64,000 nucleotides of DNA from Eledone cirrhosa (GCA_964016885.1 OZ024757.1:24975155-25039154), one strand, 5' to 3'; shown: positions 20,939 to 26,160, counted from the first letter of the stretch. Notes: generated by a model not told the origin, from the letters alone. A program made the numbers and translations.

Positions 20939-22382
20939 ATATGTTTATACATATATATACACAATATGTTTATATATAAAATATGGTGGCGACCCTTGAA
21001 AGACAGAAAAAGAATCTGCCAATGACTGCTATGAAGAATTGAACCCCATATCTTCCAGATAAAGTCTTTTTCCATCTTTTAAGGGTCTTCAACCTTTTTT
21101 ATAAGCTATCATTTTAGCATTTCTGTGCTTGAGCACTTTGTGTATAATTACATTTATACATATATTCTCAGTACTTCAAAAGCTAAAAATTTGGCTTCAT
21201 ACATTGTTTATATGTATGTATGTATATCGTCATCATCATCATCGTCATTTTACGTCCGCTTTTCCCTGCTTGCAAGGGCGGGACAGGAACTGATTCTGGC
21301 TTGATTTCTACAGCTGGATGCCCTACCTAACACCAACCTCATTTACAGTGAGTGCTGGGTGCTTTTTTGCCGTGGCACCTCCACGACCACTTTGCAGTGG
21401 AATGATAGGGGCCCCATCCTCTACCATCTCATTTCTACAGCTGAGTAAACTGGAGCAATGTGAAATAAAGTGTCTTGCTCAAGGAAACAACACATCACCC
21501 GATCTGAGAATTGAACTCACAACCTTTCAATTACAAGGCCAATGCTCTTACCACTAAGTCATGTGCCTCCATATATATATATATATATAAAGTAAAACAC
21601 TGGCACTATATCGGTTACAGCAGCCTGGTTGTGAAATTAACCCAAATGTGGCTGAGCATTCCACAGATATGCTCACCATTAACATAGTTCTCAGGGAGAT
21701 TCAGTGTGACACAAGGCTGGCCTTTTGAATTACAGATACAAATGATTTTGCCAGTTGAGTGGACTAAAGCAACATGAAAACATGTAATGCAGTCAATCAC
21801 CATCATCATCATCATTTAACATCTACTTCCCCTGCTAGCAAGAGTTAAATGGGTCTACATAGACCTAGTCAGTACTGAAACAGGTTGAGGCGTCTATATC
21901 CCACTTACATATGGCCATATTGAGTGCAGAGGATAAGTTGTCATGACTTTTCACACAAACTGAAGGGTCCTTCCAACCCTTTGTTTGGCAAGCTTTGTAT
22001 GGCTGGATGCCTTTCCTATCACCAACCACATTACACTTTACAGCATGTACTGCAGGCTTTTACCATGTAGATCACCAGCACTAAATCCCTTCAGGGTATT
22101 GCCCCAGCATGGTCACATTCTTACGACTAAATAAAAGAATAAAAGGTTTTAGAAATAAAATGACCTACCTTACAAAAAGTGTATTTACCAATGAGCAGAC
22201 AATTCTGGTAAATAAAAGAATAAGATGTTTTTCTTCTGTAGGTTCCAGTGAAGGCTTTAGAGGGTCGTCTTTATTTGAGAATATCTTGCCACATTTATAA
22301 TGAACTCAGTGAGTACAACAAACTGGCGGAGGCTATTTTGGAGATTGCTGCTGCCTGGAAGAAAAAGGAACAGCTGGAATAA
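1623..22382 (+). CDS. PLP-dependent class-V aminotransferase, isopenicillin-N-epimerase-like (3' eight exons of a host gene)
   Basis: Spliced gene whose exons are 1623-1739, 4030-4124, 5769-5890, 10997-11220, 16479-16589, 18081-18137, 20474-20595 and 22242-22382 (stop TAA 22380-22382). All introns are GT-AG and all phases join without a break, giving 989 coding nt, about 329 residues. Family members are about 400-430 residues, so the N-terminal exons are outside the window. Seen in order: [13 protein letters not shown]; the strand [24 protein letters not shown] with the Asp expected to bind the PLP ring nitrogen; [15 protein letters not shown] with the Schiff-base Lys; [26 protein letters not shown]; and the C-terminal [16 protein letters not shown]. 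Class-V enzymes of this branch include isopenicillin N epimerase and cysteine desulfhydrases; the substrate here cannot be told. Expected to be soluble; no signal peptide or membrane segment in the visible part. It looks functional: no stop or frameshift, despite about 20 kb of repeat-filled introns. Confidence 0.92.
1748..2055. repeat. 34-bp minisatellite
   Basis: About nine units of GGAGTGGAGCTGATAGAGTG plus GAGTGTGATATATT. It starts a few bases after the donor of visible exon 1. Serine/histidine/tyrosine-rich minus-strand frames over it are repeat artefacts. Confidence 0.9.
2183..2500 (+). mobile_element. tRNA-derived SINE (type 2), body without RTE tail
   Basis: tRNA-like head with A-box-like TGGCTTAGTGGTTAGAGTG and B-box-like GAGGTCGATTCTC, followed by CAAGACACTTCACGTTGCTGC (tRNA-unrelated body). 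It fades into the 40-bp minisatellite near 2540. An open frame over it is not a gene. Confidence 0.7.
2540..3960. repeat. 40-bp minisatellite in intron 1
   Basis: Degenerate units at both ends and a regular core (3150-3780) with unit GATCCATGGTTCACATAGAA followed by CACTTCAAAGACACACATGT. Unit variants (CACCGCAAAG versus CACTTCAAAG, and GATCC/GAGCC/GACAC) recur with a 200-bp (five-unit) higher-order spacing between about 3281 and 3640. Confidence 0.92.
4030..4124 (+). CDS. Aminotransferase gene, visible exon 2
   Basis: 95 nt between acceptor CAG (4029) and donor GTCAGG (4125). Joined to the previous exon it reads [19 protein letters not shown]... and ends [11 protein letters not shown] in phase 0. 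The A-V-K...L pattern followed by LPLP is typical of isopenicillin-N-epimerase-like proteins. Confidence 0.88.
4145..4402. repeat. GTT/GTG-rich repeat
   Basis: Interrupted TTGTTGTGG-type repeat just after the donor of exon 2, including two near-identical 50-bp stretches around 4190 and 4240. No coding meaning. Confidence 0.85.
4583..4952 (-). mobile_element. tRNA-derived SINE (type 2) with RTE-like 3' tail
   Basis: Read on the minus strand: tRNA head GGCTTAGTGGTTAGAGC, body with tandem ~49-bp modules (GTGGTCGTGGAGGTGCCACG..., CACTCACTGTAAATGAGG), then the tail CCCTTGCAAGCAGGGAAAAG with GACGTAAAA and (ATG)n. The B-box part is mostly deleted. The tail matches the 3' end of the RTE LINE at 61027-63215. 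Inserted in a Helitron fragment. Confidence 0.8.
4953..5271 (+). mobile_element. Helitron 3'-end fragment (helicase tail plus CTAG terminus)
   Basis: 4957-5050 encodes [20 protein letters not shown], the Pif1/Helitron helicase C-terminal motif, followed by degenerate sequence. It ends in a hairpin (ACCCTGGC 5243-5250 against GCTGGGT 5254-5260) eight bases before the terminal CTAG (5268-5271), which is followed by T. This matches the known Helitron 3' end (hairpin, then CTRR, insertion between A and T). Confidence 0.78.
5330..5768 (+). repeat. Interspersed repeat and local duplication flanking exon 3
   Basis: 5470-5670 is homologous to 60815-61015 (shared CTCTATAT, GTATTTTCACAGTAA, CGAATCTATGAGATTT). 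5330-5460 is a diverged copy of 5665-5768 (AAAGTTAGT.ATATTACTAAA, GATTTGAAAATC..AGGTAGTG, AAAGGGTTAA), so the sequence that supplies the exon-3 acceptor was duplicated with the repeat. Confidence 0.7.
5769..5890 (+). CDS. Aminotransferase gene, visible exon 3
   Basis: 122 nt after acceptor TATTCAAG; donor GTAAGT at 5891. Encodes [20 protein letters not shown] followed by [20 protein letters not shown]. The FDHISS.P...P..EI..ICH segment is a family hallmark. An open frame continues upstream of the acceptor, but it is intronic repeat sequence. Confidence 0.92.
5930..6098. repeat. TA/CATA microsatellite
   Basis: Alternating TATATA and TACATA runs 40 bp after the exon-3 donor. Tyr/Ile-rich frames here are artefacts. 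Confidence 0.95.
6351..6631 (+). mobile_element. SINE (type 2), 5' truncated, RTE-like tail
   Basis: Contains the internal modules (GCACTCACTGTAAATGAGG, GGAAGGGCATCCAGCTGTAG) and the 3' tail TAACCCATGCTAGCATGGAAG with GGACGTAAAAC and (GATGAT)n. The tRNA head is absent. Confidence 0.78.
6640..6755 (+). ncRNA. Foldback element with hammerhead-ribozyme-like core
   Basis: Arms 6640-6676 and 6717-6754 are inverted repeats (ATAGAAAAGGCTTCTACAGG against CCTGTAGAAGTCTTTTCTAT). The + strand contains CUGAUGA (6700-6706), a stem-loop (6707-6718), GAAA (6719-6722), stem III CAG 6723-6725 with CUG 6734-6736 and A6722-U6737, and then H17 = A6738, so the predicted cleavage triplet is GUA at 6736-6738. Stem I pairs 6695-6699 with 6739-6743. 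This matches a type I hammerhead. Weak point: stem II begins with a U-U mismatch and is short. Activity is not shown. Confidence 0.45.
6848..7125 (-). mobile_element. RTE-type LINE/SINE 3' fragment
   Basis: Minus-strand 3' end: CTTGCTAGCAGGGAAAGTGG then (ATG)n at the left edge, preceded by CATCCAGCTGTAGAAAGC and related UTR modules. Related to 21797-22090. No tRNA head or coding motif remains. Confidence 0.65.
7215..7355 (+). mobile_element. RTE-type 3' tail fragment
   Basis: Contains CATCCAATCCATGCCAGCAT followed by an AAAAGATGATGTAAA/ATGATAATGAT tail, the same 3' terminus as the other RTE-tailed copies. Too short to classify as LINE or SINE. Confidence 0.6.
7368..7548 (-). mobile_element. 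tRNA-derived cephalopod SINE (type 1)
   Basis: Starts at TTGTTTCTACTTTTGGCACA, contains AAAGGCAAAGTTAACCTTGG, the B-box complement GGATTTGAACTC-like, and CTCTACCGATACTGCCAATC. Part of the AAATAAAGTACCAG block is deleted. A (AAT)n run follows to 7580. Confidence 0.85.
7590..7925 (+). repeat. Duplicated intron segment (copy 1 of the exon-4 module)
   Basis: 7595-7690 resembles 9065-9155 and 10895-10985 (ATTGATTACTCTCTTTTC, ATATTCC(C/T)TGCCTCAGTA, TATCTACCTA.TATA). 7738-7815 resembles 10775-10845 (GGTTAAATTTATGGGG, CTTTTGAGGG.CTTG.AATTC). No exon-4 copy remains in this member. Confidence 0.75.
7945..8640 (-). pseudogene. RTE-type LINE, C-terminal coding end plus 3' UTR (decayed)
   Basis: Read on the minus strand, 8590-8380 encodes [20 protein letters not shown], then [20 protein letters not shown], the C-terminal motif of RTE-clade reverse transcriptases (RWYGH..RM...RGRPRKTW). 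It is followed by a 3' UTR with ~49-bp modules and the terminus GCTAGCATGGAAGAGAGACG, then (ATG)n. 5' truncated and interrupted by stops. Confidence 0.8.
8881..9030 (+). pseudogene. Degenerate duplicate of aminotransferase exon 4
   Basis: About 80% alignable to 10997-11155: TTTTTACAG acceptor kept at 8872-8880, then GAAGGTTACAGTTTACATTA versus GAAAGTTGAAGTTTATATAG in the true exon. A 4-base loss in GCATTGGGCAGT (here GCAGGCAGT) shifts the frame, HKW is destroyed, and the last ~65 bp plus donor are missing. A nonfunctional pseudo-exon inside intron 3. Confidence 0.85.
9040..9155 (+). repeat. Duplicated intron segment (copy 2 of the exon-4 module)
   Basis: AAATACCCCAAATTGTTATC, CTATGAAACCTATGG and ATTGCATTATATGTATATTG match 10865-10935 almost exactly. 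In this copy the block lies after the exon-4 copy; in the functional copy it lies before the exon. Confidence 0.8.
9168..9445 (+). mobile_element. tRNA-derived SINE (type 3)
   Basis: tRNA-like head: TGTGGCCTTGTGGTAAGGG (A box) and CGTGGGTTCGATTCTTGGG (B box). The body includes CAAAACACTTCATTTCACGC and GCGATGGACTGGCGTCCTGT, and ends GGCTTAAGACAGACTT. A relative in reverse orientation lies at 35430-35650 and 63690-63905. Confidence 0.8.
9451..10090 (-). mobile_element. Helitron (non-autonomous), 3' terminus at 9451
   Basis: The left edge on the + strand, CTAGCAGTGTATCCCGGCGT then TGCACGGGTA, is the reverse of a Helitron 3' end: CTAG preceded (minus strand) by a CCCG...CGGG hairpin, and flanked by T on the outside. 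The body has no recognised coding motif. The other boundary is not visible; 10090 is an estimate. Confidence 0.55.
10150..10452. repeat. TATG/TA microsatellite
   Basis: Runs of TATA, TATG and TGTG; long Tyr/Ile/Cys frames on both strands are artefacts. 10455-10770 is unique-looking intron sequence with no feature seen. Confidence 0.95.
10770..10996 (+). repeat. Duplicated intron segment next to the functional exon 4 (copy 3)
   Basis: Carries both blocks found separately in copies 1 and 2: GGTTAAATTTATGGGG at 10779 and ATACCCCAAATTGCTC, CTATGAAACCTATGG at 10866-10907. It ends in the pyrimidine tract and acceptor of exon 4. Confidence 0.8.
10997..11220 (+). CDS. Aminotransferase gene, visible exon 4 (PLP-binding core)
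   Basis: 224 nt, acceptor TTTTTACAG and donor GTGAGA at 11221. Encodes [13 protein letters not shown], then [20 protein letters not shown] and [14 protein letters not shown]. The Asp of IDGAHA and the Lys of HKW are the expected cofactor contacts. A frameshifted copy of this exon lies 2 kb upstream at 8881-9030. Confidence 0.95.
11235..11456 (+). repeat. Pyrimidine-rich repeat after exon 4
   Basis: CT-rich degenerate tandem repeat, unit about 62 bp, with CCCACC(A/G)CTCTCACTC and TTTCCATTCTCTCTC recurring three times. Begins 15 bp after the exon-4 donor. Confidence 0.85.
11517..11712 (+). mobile_element. tRNA-derived cephalopod SINE (type 1), full length
   Basis: GGCGGTAGATTGGCAAAATC head, A-box-like region TCGGTAGAGCGTCAGACACC, B-box-like GAGTTCAAAACCTGCC, conserved GGTCGATAAAATAAAGTACC, and 3' end GGCCTTGTGCCAAAAGTAG. 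Confidence 0.88.
11752..16064. repeat. 30-bp satellite array, about 144 copies, inside intron 4
   Basis: Unit ATGACCGTTGGCTAGTGCCA plus GGCTAGCTAG, exactly 30 bp with no insertion or deletion across about 4.3 kb. Two sites vary: ACCGTTG / ACAATTG / ACAGTTG and CAGGC / CAGGG. Rare private variants occur at 12001, 12121, 13711 and 13831, and 15961. A run of identical 60-bp dimers fills 15541-15840. A variant string of about 13 units is repeated (12661-13050 and 13081-13470). The unit contains GCTAGCTAG and has stops in all frames. Confidence 0.98.
16065..16476 (+). repeat. Pyrimidine-rich repeat before exon 5
   Basis: Degenerate CT-rich tandem repeat with CCCCTCATGCTACTCTCTCT, CTACTACCTCCCCCTCACT units. 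It runs directly into the exon-5 acceptor TATTCCAG, so it acts as an oversized polypyrimidine tract. Ser/Leu/Pro frames over it are artefacts. Confidence 0.9.
16479..16589 (+). CDS. Aminotransferase gene, visible exon 5
   Basis: 111 nt, acceptor TATTCCAG at the end of a 410-nt pyrimidine-rich repeat; donor GTAAGA at 16590. Encodes [20 protein letters not shown] then [17 protein letters not shown]. The WTG(S/T)xD...FW..VG pattern continues exon 4. Confidence 0.93.
16598..16645 (+). mobile_element. SINE tRNA-head fragment
   Basis: GTGGTTCAATGATTAGAGTG then TTGGGCTTGCCA, matching the type-2 SINE head at 2190-2225 (GTGGTTAGAGTGTTGGGCTT). Only the head remains. Confidence 0.5.
16702..16823. repeat. 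Tandem pair of hairpins
   Basis: AAAGAGAAAGGAGTA ... ACTCCTCTCTCTTTAC occurs twice (16703-16752 and 16773-16823). Each forms a ~15-bp stem with a loop of about 16-18 nt containing TTGACTACCTCATAC. Confidence 0.75.
16826..17300. repeat. 48-bp tandem array derived from a SINE/LINE 3' module
   Basis: About ten units of GTAGTATTGGTACCACGACA then AAAAGCACCCAGTTCACC and CAGTAAGGTG. Read on the minus strand, the unit aligns over its full length with the ~49-bp module repeated in type-2 SINEs and RTE 3' UTRs (ACAGTGTGGGCTGGGTGCTT then GCCGTGGCACC). 48 is a multiple of 3, so both strands show open 16-residue repeats; these are not considered genes. Confidence 0.88.
17368..17472. mobile_element. Small inverted-terminal-repeat (MITE-like) element
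   Basis: Imperfect terminal inverted repeats: AGTCCAGCAGTCACAAGCG on the left and CCTTGCTTCTGCTGGACAT on the right. No coding capacity; classification is tentative. Confidence 0.4.
17605..17860. repeat. (TA)n and (TG)n microsatellites with intervening unique sequence
   Basis: (TA)n near 17605-17635 and a (GT)n run of about 40 bp at 17813-17853. Nothing else seen in 17473-18080 apart from the exon-6 acceptor region. Confidence 0.85.
18081..18137 (+). CDS. Aminotransferase gene, visible exon 6 (57-nt small exon)
   Basis: Acceptor TTTTCCAG, donor GTAAGT. Encodes [19 protein letters not shown]; the W.TS..VP.DMFGSM motif is completed across the next junction. It is only 18 full codons and is supported by phase and motif, not by frame length. 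Confidence 0.92.
18395..18592 (+). mobile_element. tRNA-derived cephalopod SINE (type 1), full length
   Basis: GGTGGTGGATTGGCAGTAGC head, CAAGTTCAAATCCCGCCG B-box region, TACGGGGTCGATAAAATAAA and TGCTGGCCTTGTGCCAAAAG end. 18593-18970 has no recognised feature. Confidence 0.88.
18975..19062 (-). mobile_element. RTE/SINE 3'-tail fragment
   Basis: ATCATCAGCATCATCACTGT, CCATGCTGGCATGGGTTAGA and TTGTCCTGTTGTGAACAATG: only the 3' terminal ~85 bp of the RTE-tailed family. Confidence 0.65.
19062..19775 (-). pseudogene. RTE-type LINE, C-terminal coding end plus 3' UTR (decayed)
   Basis: Minus strand: 19770-19680 encodes [20 protein letters not shown] followed by MLRWMCN; 19600-19480 encodes [15 protein letters not shown] and [18 protein letters not shown]; then a 3' UTR with the ~49-bp modules and terminus CTAGCGTGGAAGATGGATG (ATG)n at the left edge. 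This is the same region of RTE RT seen intact at 62765-63150. 5' truncated and frame-disrupted. Confidence 0.82.
19800..20238 (-). mobile_element. tRNA-derived SINE (type 2) with RTE tail, full length
   Basis: Minus strand: head GGCGCATGGCTTAGTGGTTA, B box GGTTGTGAGTTCAATTCTCG, GAGCAAGACACTTTATTTC, two to three ~49-bp modules, GGAAGGGCATCCAGCTGTAG, and the tail TAACCCATGCTAGCGTGGAA with (ATG)n. The best complete copy of this family in the window. Confidence 0.88.
20344..20363. repeat. Poly-C run (~19 bp)
   Basis: Uninterrupted C run in intron 6; length may be unreliable in assembly. Confidence 0.9.
20474..20595 (+). CDS. Aminotransferase gene, visible exon 7
   Basis: 122 nt after acceptor ACATAG; donor GTTTGT at 20596 (weak consensus). 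Encodes [18 protein letters not shown], then [20 protein letters not shown], ending in phase 0. L.Q..LF...(I)E followed by VPV in the next exon is the small-domain signature. A TATA/TACA microsatellite starts immediately after the donor. Confidence 0.92.
20600..20990. repeat. TA/TGTTTATACATATA minisatellite
   Basis: Units of ATGATATGTTTATACATAT with (TA)n of variable length, beginning 5 bp after the exon-7 donor. Confidence 0.93.
21225..21572 (-). mobile_element. tRNA-derived SINE (type 2) with RTE tail
   Basis: Same layout as 19800-20238: GGAGGCACATGACTTAGTGG head, GAGTTCAATTCTCAGATCGG B-box region, and tail CCCTTGCAAGCAGGGAAAAG with GGACGTAAAAT(GA)n. The tail variant is the one closest to the RTE at 63180. 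Confidence 0.85.
21797..22090 (-). mobile_element. RTE/SINE 3' fragment
   Basis: Tail CTTGCTAGCAGGGGAAGTAG with (ATG)n at the left, and the modules GACTAGGTCTATGTAGACCC and GGCATCCAGCCATACAAAGC. Sister of 6848-7125. Confidence 0.65.
22242..22382 (+). CDS. Aminotransferase gene, terminal exon
   Basis: Acceptor TTCTTCTGTAG, then [40 protein letters not shown] and KKEQLE, stop TAA at 22380. RIS.HIYN is the conserved C-terminal motif that contains the family's carboxylate-binding Arg. No canonical AATAAA closely follows the stop, so the poly(A) site is not defined. Confidence 0.94.
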   Translation, partial: VPVKALEGRLYLRISCHIYNELSEYNKLAEAILEIAAAWKKKEQLE

Positions 22383-22494
22383 TTAGAGAGTGGAGGAGAG
22401 ATATACATGGATGCATATACACAAGATGCATATACACAAGCACATATATATATACATATATATATACACATACACTCACACATATATATGAATA

Positions 22495-22690
22495 ATAATA
22501 ATAATTGTTTCTACTTTAGGCACAAGGCCAGCAATTATCTAGCATTACTGGTACTTTATTTTATCGACCCCGTAAGGATGAAAGGCAAAGTTAACCTCGG
22601 CGGGATTTGAACTCAGAACCCGAAGGGACGTAACTATGCTGGGAAGCATGGCATCTGACCCTCTACCGATACTGCCAATCCGCCGCCTTA
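22495..22690 (-). mobile_element. tRNA-derived cephalopod SINE (type 1), full length
   Basis: TTGTTTCTACTTTAGGCACA to CCGATACTGCCAATCCGCCG, with GACCCCGTAAGGATGAAAGG and the B-box complement GGGATTTGAACTCAG. Followed by (AAT)n to 22730. Lies in the region 3' of the aminotransferase stop. Confidence 0.88.
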
Positions 22691-22694
22691 TAAT

Positions 22695-22729
<35 letters not shown>

Positions 22730-22731
<2 letters not shown>

Positions 22732-22940
22732 GTTTCTTATATAGGCACAGGGCTTGCAATTTGGGGGGAGGGGAAAGTCAATTAAATTGCCCCCAGTGCA
22801 TTACTGGCGCTTTATTTTATGAACCCCGTAAGGATGAAAGGCAAAGCTAATCTTGGCAGAACATAAAGGGCTATAACTATATGCCACAAAGCATAGTGTA
22901 TGACGCTCTACCGATACTGTCAATCCACCGCCCTAATAAT
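22730..22940 (-). mobile_element. tRNA-derived cephalopod SINE (type 1), diverged
   Basis: TAGGCACAGGGCTTGCAATT, AACCCCGTAAGGATGAAAGG, and GCTCTACCGATACTGTCAAT. Contains an inserted G-rich stretch (22761-22775). Flanked by (AAT)n. Confidence 0.8.
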
Positions 22941-22981
22941 AATAATAATAATGGTTTCATTTATTGACCACAAGGGCCGCC

Positions 22982-23029
<48 letters not shown>

Positions 23030-23089
23030 AAATCTGATGCAATTTGAGCTTGTAAACATTTTTGTATAACAACCTAACATATCTTAACG

Positions 23090-23285
23090 GCGGGGAATTG
23101 GCAGTATCGGTAGAGCATCAAACACCATGCTTTCGAGCATAGTTACGTCCCTTTGCAATCTGAGTTCAAATCTTGCCGAGGTCAACTTTGCCTTTCATCC
23201 TTACGGGGTCGATAAAATAAAGTACCAGTAAAGAACTGGTGTAATTGCTGGCCTTGTGCCAAAAGTAGAAACAATTATATCTTAA
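23090..23285 (+). mobile_element. tRNA-derived cephalopod SINE (type 1), full length
   Basis: GGCGGGGAATTGGCAGTATC to GGCCTTGTGCCAAAAGTAG, with GAGTTCAAATCTTGCCGAGG. Flanked by TATCTTAA on both sides (23076 and 23278), a likely target-site duplication. Confidence 0.88.
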
Positions 23286-23454
23286 TGGATAGTATGGACA
23301 TAATAGAGATGATATTCTTCATGATCTGGTAACTAAGAACAATCAAACTATATGATCCTGCTGAGGGTGAAAGCAGAAATTCATTGCTTAATCTTTTAAT
23401 CTGTGCCAATTTCCGATTCCGCCCTGTCCCTTCAATCTCTCTAATTTCTCATTC

Positions 23455-23500
23455 TTTCTTCTGATGAAGGACTAGCGTCCGAAACGTTAAGACCCGCTTC
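23455..23500 (+). other. Partial hammerhead-like motif (CTGATGA...GAAAC)
   Basis: CTGATGAAGGACTAGCGTCC followed by GAAACG. GGAC/GUCC would form a 4-bp stem II with UAGC loop between the CUGAUGA and GAAA boxes. One extra A follows CUGAUGA, and no stem III or cleavage triplet could be placed. Such motifs are known from Penelope-like elements; here it may be only a remnant. Confidence 0.3.
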
Positions 23501-23584
23501 CTGCTATATCAAGCATTAACCTCATATATACCTTCCATATACTGTACCGATTGTGTTGTTATTTCTGTTTACCTTATACATACA

Positions 23585-23748
23585 CACAGACATATATATA
23601 TATATATATATATATATTATGTATATACACATACATCTATACCTACATAAATGTGTGTGTATATATGTATATGTATATATATATATTTATATATATATAT
23701 ATATTATGTATATACACATACATCTATACCTACATAAATACGTGTGTA

Positions 23749-23786
<38 letters not shown>

Positions 23787-23877
23787 GTATATACACATAC
23801 ATCTATACATACATAAATACGTGTGTATATATATGTATGTATATATACACACGTATTTATATAGGTATAGATGTATT

Positions 23878-23950
<73 letters not shown>

Positions 23951-23990
23951 TATATATGTACACTCATATAAATATATATATATATATATA
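23585..23990. repeat. TATA/TACA microsatellite with ~110-bp higher-order unit
   Basis: Three similar blocks (from 23618, 23705 and 23785) containing TATGTATATACACATACATC, TATACCTACATAAATNCGTG, separated by (TA)n, then a reverse-complement block near 23845 and (TA)n, (CA)n. Tyr/Ile frames are artefacts. Confidence 0.93.
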
Positions 23991-24815
23991 CTAGCAGCAG
24001 TACCCAGCGTTGCCTGGGTAGGTAAAATAATATCTGCTTTGATGAAAAGGTGTTGATCTTAGCGGCTGCTTCTCGATGACTCATCTATGGCCACACACAG
24101 GATATGCGGTGGAGGGGGGTGATGACCTCTATCAGTGAGAAACGCGGGTGACTGACGAAGGGGCATGCTGGGGGAGGGAGGTAATGACCTCTAACACTAA
24201 GCCATTTCCTCACGCTACTTGATTGGAAACCGATGAATTCTCAAATACACAACTAAAAGCTCAGACGACGTCAGTGGCCATCGTTTTGCCTTTGACCATC
24301 TATAAGATGTGCAATGATAGGTTTTATTGTAGTACAAAAGTTGAACCAAATAAATTGATTTATGTGTGAGGTGGAGCCGAAGTTTCGAATTTGAACGAAA
24401 TCGGTTGATTAATGTGGGAGCTAGAGCCGAAAAAGTGGAAATTTGAGTCTAAAAGTGGTAATTTTGAATATTTAAGCGGCTGCCACGCCGTCCCTGAATA
24501 ACAAATGCAAAATATAAAGCCATTACAGGATGTGCAATGATAAATTCTATTTTGCTTTAAAATTTGAACGAAATCGGTGGCAAAATGTGGGAGCTAGAGA
24601 CAAAAATCTTATTTTTCGATACCTAAAAAAGGGTGACCCCCCCCTATCGATTTTTATCTGCAGCATGACCCCGGAATAAAAAAAAAAGATACCCTGATAT
24701 ATAGAAAACACTCCCCGATGACTAATCTATGAACCTGTAAAGTTTCATGAAAATCGGTCGTAAGATGTAGGCCCCCATAGGTGACACAGACACACACTTA
24801 ATTTTATATATATAC
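23991..24815 (-). mobile_element. Helitron (non-autonomous), 3' terminus at 23991
   Basis: The left edge CTAGCAGCAGTACCCAGCGT then TGCCTGGGTA is a reversed Helitron 3' end with an ACCCAG/CTGGGT hairpin, flanked outside by T on the minus strand. The body carries repeated TTTGAACGAAATCGG and TGGGAGCTAGAG phrases (24390, 24560), and ends near ACAGACACACACTTAATTTT. No protein motif; right boundary approximate. Confidence 0.6.
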
Positions 24816-24894
24816 TTAAGGTAAATATTGATGCAATTCAAATCAAGAACTCAACGTTCTTTTCCCACATACGAATGACGGAGTATATTTAGAA

Positions 24895-25281
24895 TAAGAA
24901 AATGCGTAGTAGTTTCAGATGTTAAACTCCTTTATTGATAATGCTGTGATACGTATTTCAATGACTCCAGTAGCCACATGATTCCGTGTACATTCCAGTG
25001 CTGTGACATCATCAGACAGCTTCTTATGTAATAAGGTTACGTTCCCGAGGCAATCCAAAAAGAAACGACAAGGGAACGATTCAAGAACACACGCCTTGTC
25101 CGTTCCCTTGTCGTTTCTGTTTGGATTGCCTCGGGAACATAACCTTATTACATAAGAAGCTGTCTGATGATGTGACGGCACTGGGTACACAGAATCATGT
25201 GGCGACTGTCGTCATTGAAATACGTATCACAGCATTATCAATAAAGGACTTTAACATCTGAAACTACTTCGCATTTTCTCA
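24895..25281. mobile_element. Long foldback palindrome (~180-bp arms)
   Basis: Left arm 24895-25079 and right arm 25101-25281 are inverted copies (AGAAAATGCGTAGTAGTTTC at the left end, GAAACTACTTCGCATTTTCT at the right end), with about 20 bp between (ATTCAAGAACACACGCCTTG). The arms differ at a modest number of sites. Each arm contains ATCAATAAAGGA, a possible poly(A) signal in the outward reading. No open frame of note; type unknown. Confidence 0.85.
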
Positions 25282-25384
25282 TTCTCTCGCTTTCTCTATA
25301 TATATAACCGGATTTTTTAAATAAATTGAACTGAAAGCCAACAGGTGCGTGTGTTTTCATTGGCATTATGACACCCCCCTCCCA

Positions 25385-25416
25385 CCAAAGTATAACAATA
25401 TATATATATAGTTGCA

Positions 25417-25459
<43 letters not shown>

Positions 25460-25499
25460 ACTACAAAAATGGTACATTACATATATACCTAGGTATGTA

Positions 25500-25535
<36 letters not shown>
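25385..25535. repeat. TA and TG microsatellites
   Basis: (TA)n at 25395-25410, 25423-25450 and 25508-25533 with (TG)n between. Confidence 0.9.
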
Positions 25536-25687
25536 GACAAAAATGGTATGTGCAAGCGATATGTGGTCCTATGAGCTATCAAGCAAGGCAAGTGATGCTG
25601 AACAATAATTGAATGGAGCCGTGACTATTGCAATAGCCCATGCTAGCTCGGGAAGCAAACATAATAATAATACGTGGCCACCAATAA

Positions 25688-25798
25688 TAATAATAATTGT
25701 GTCTACGTTAGGCACAAGGCCAGCAATTACCCAGTGTATTACTGGTACTTTATTTTATCGACCCCCGTAAGGATGAAAGGCAAAGTTAACCTCGGCAA
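25688..25798 (-). mobile_element. tRNA-derived cephalopod SINE (type 1), head missing
   Basis: TTGTGTCTACGTTAGGCACA through GGCAAAGTTAACCTCGGC, where homology stops at the junction with the tRNA part. 25800-25980 has no feature apart from a short inverted repeat (AATAAGGGAGG 25922 / TCTCCCTTAATAA 25968). Confidence 0.8.
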
Positions 25799-25983
25799 TG
25801 ATGAGACAGAGAGAGAGACGCCGTGAGAAAAACAAACTGAAAAAGCCCTTAATGGGACATGAAAAGAATATTTCTAAGGGAGATAACTCCCAAGAAAATA
25901 TAAAACAAGGTTTTAAAAAATTAATAAGGGAGGTAAGTAATAGATATTTTTAAGACAATGAGAATGTTCTCCCTTAATAATAC

Positions 25984-26158
25984 AGACACAACCCTAGCCT
26001 ACAGGCGCAACCCTAGATTACAGGCGCGACCCTAGCTTGCAGGCGCGACCCTAGCTTGCGGACGCGACCCTAGCTTGCGGACGCGACCCTAGCTTGCGGA
26101 CGCGACCCTAGCTTGCAGACGCGACCCTAGCTTGCGGACGCGACCCTAGCTTACAGAC
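25984..26158 (+). repeat. 19-bp tandem repeat abutting the LINE
   Basis: About nine units of GCGACCCTAGCTTGCGGAC; the first units are diverged (GCAACCCTAGATTACAG) and a few GGC/GAC changes occur. It ends one or two bases before the open RT frame. 19 is not a multiple of 3 and each unit carries a TAG, so the frame cannot extend through it. Confidence 0.92.
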
Positions 26159-26160
26159 AC

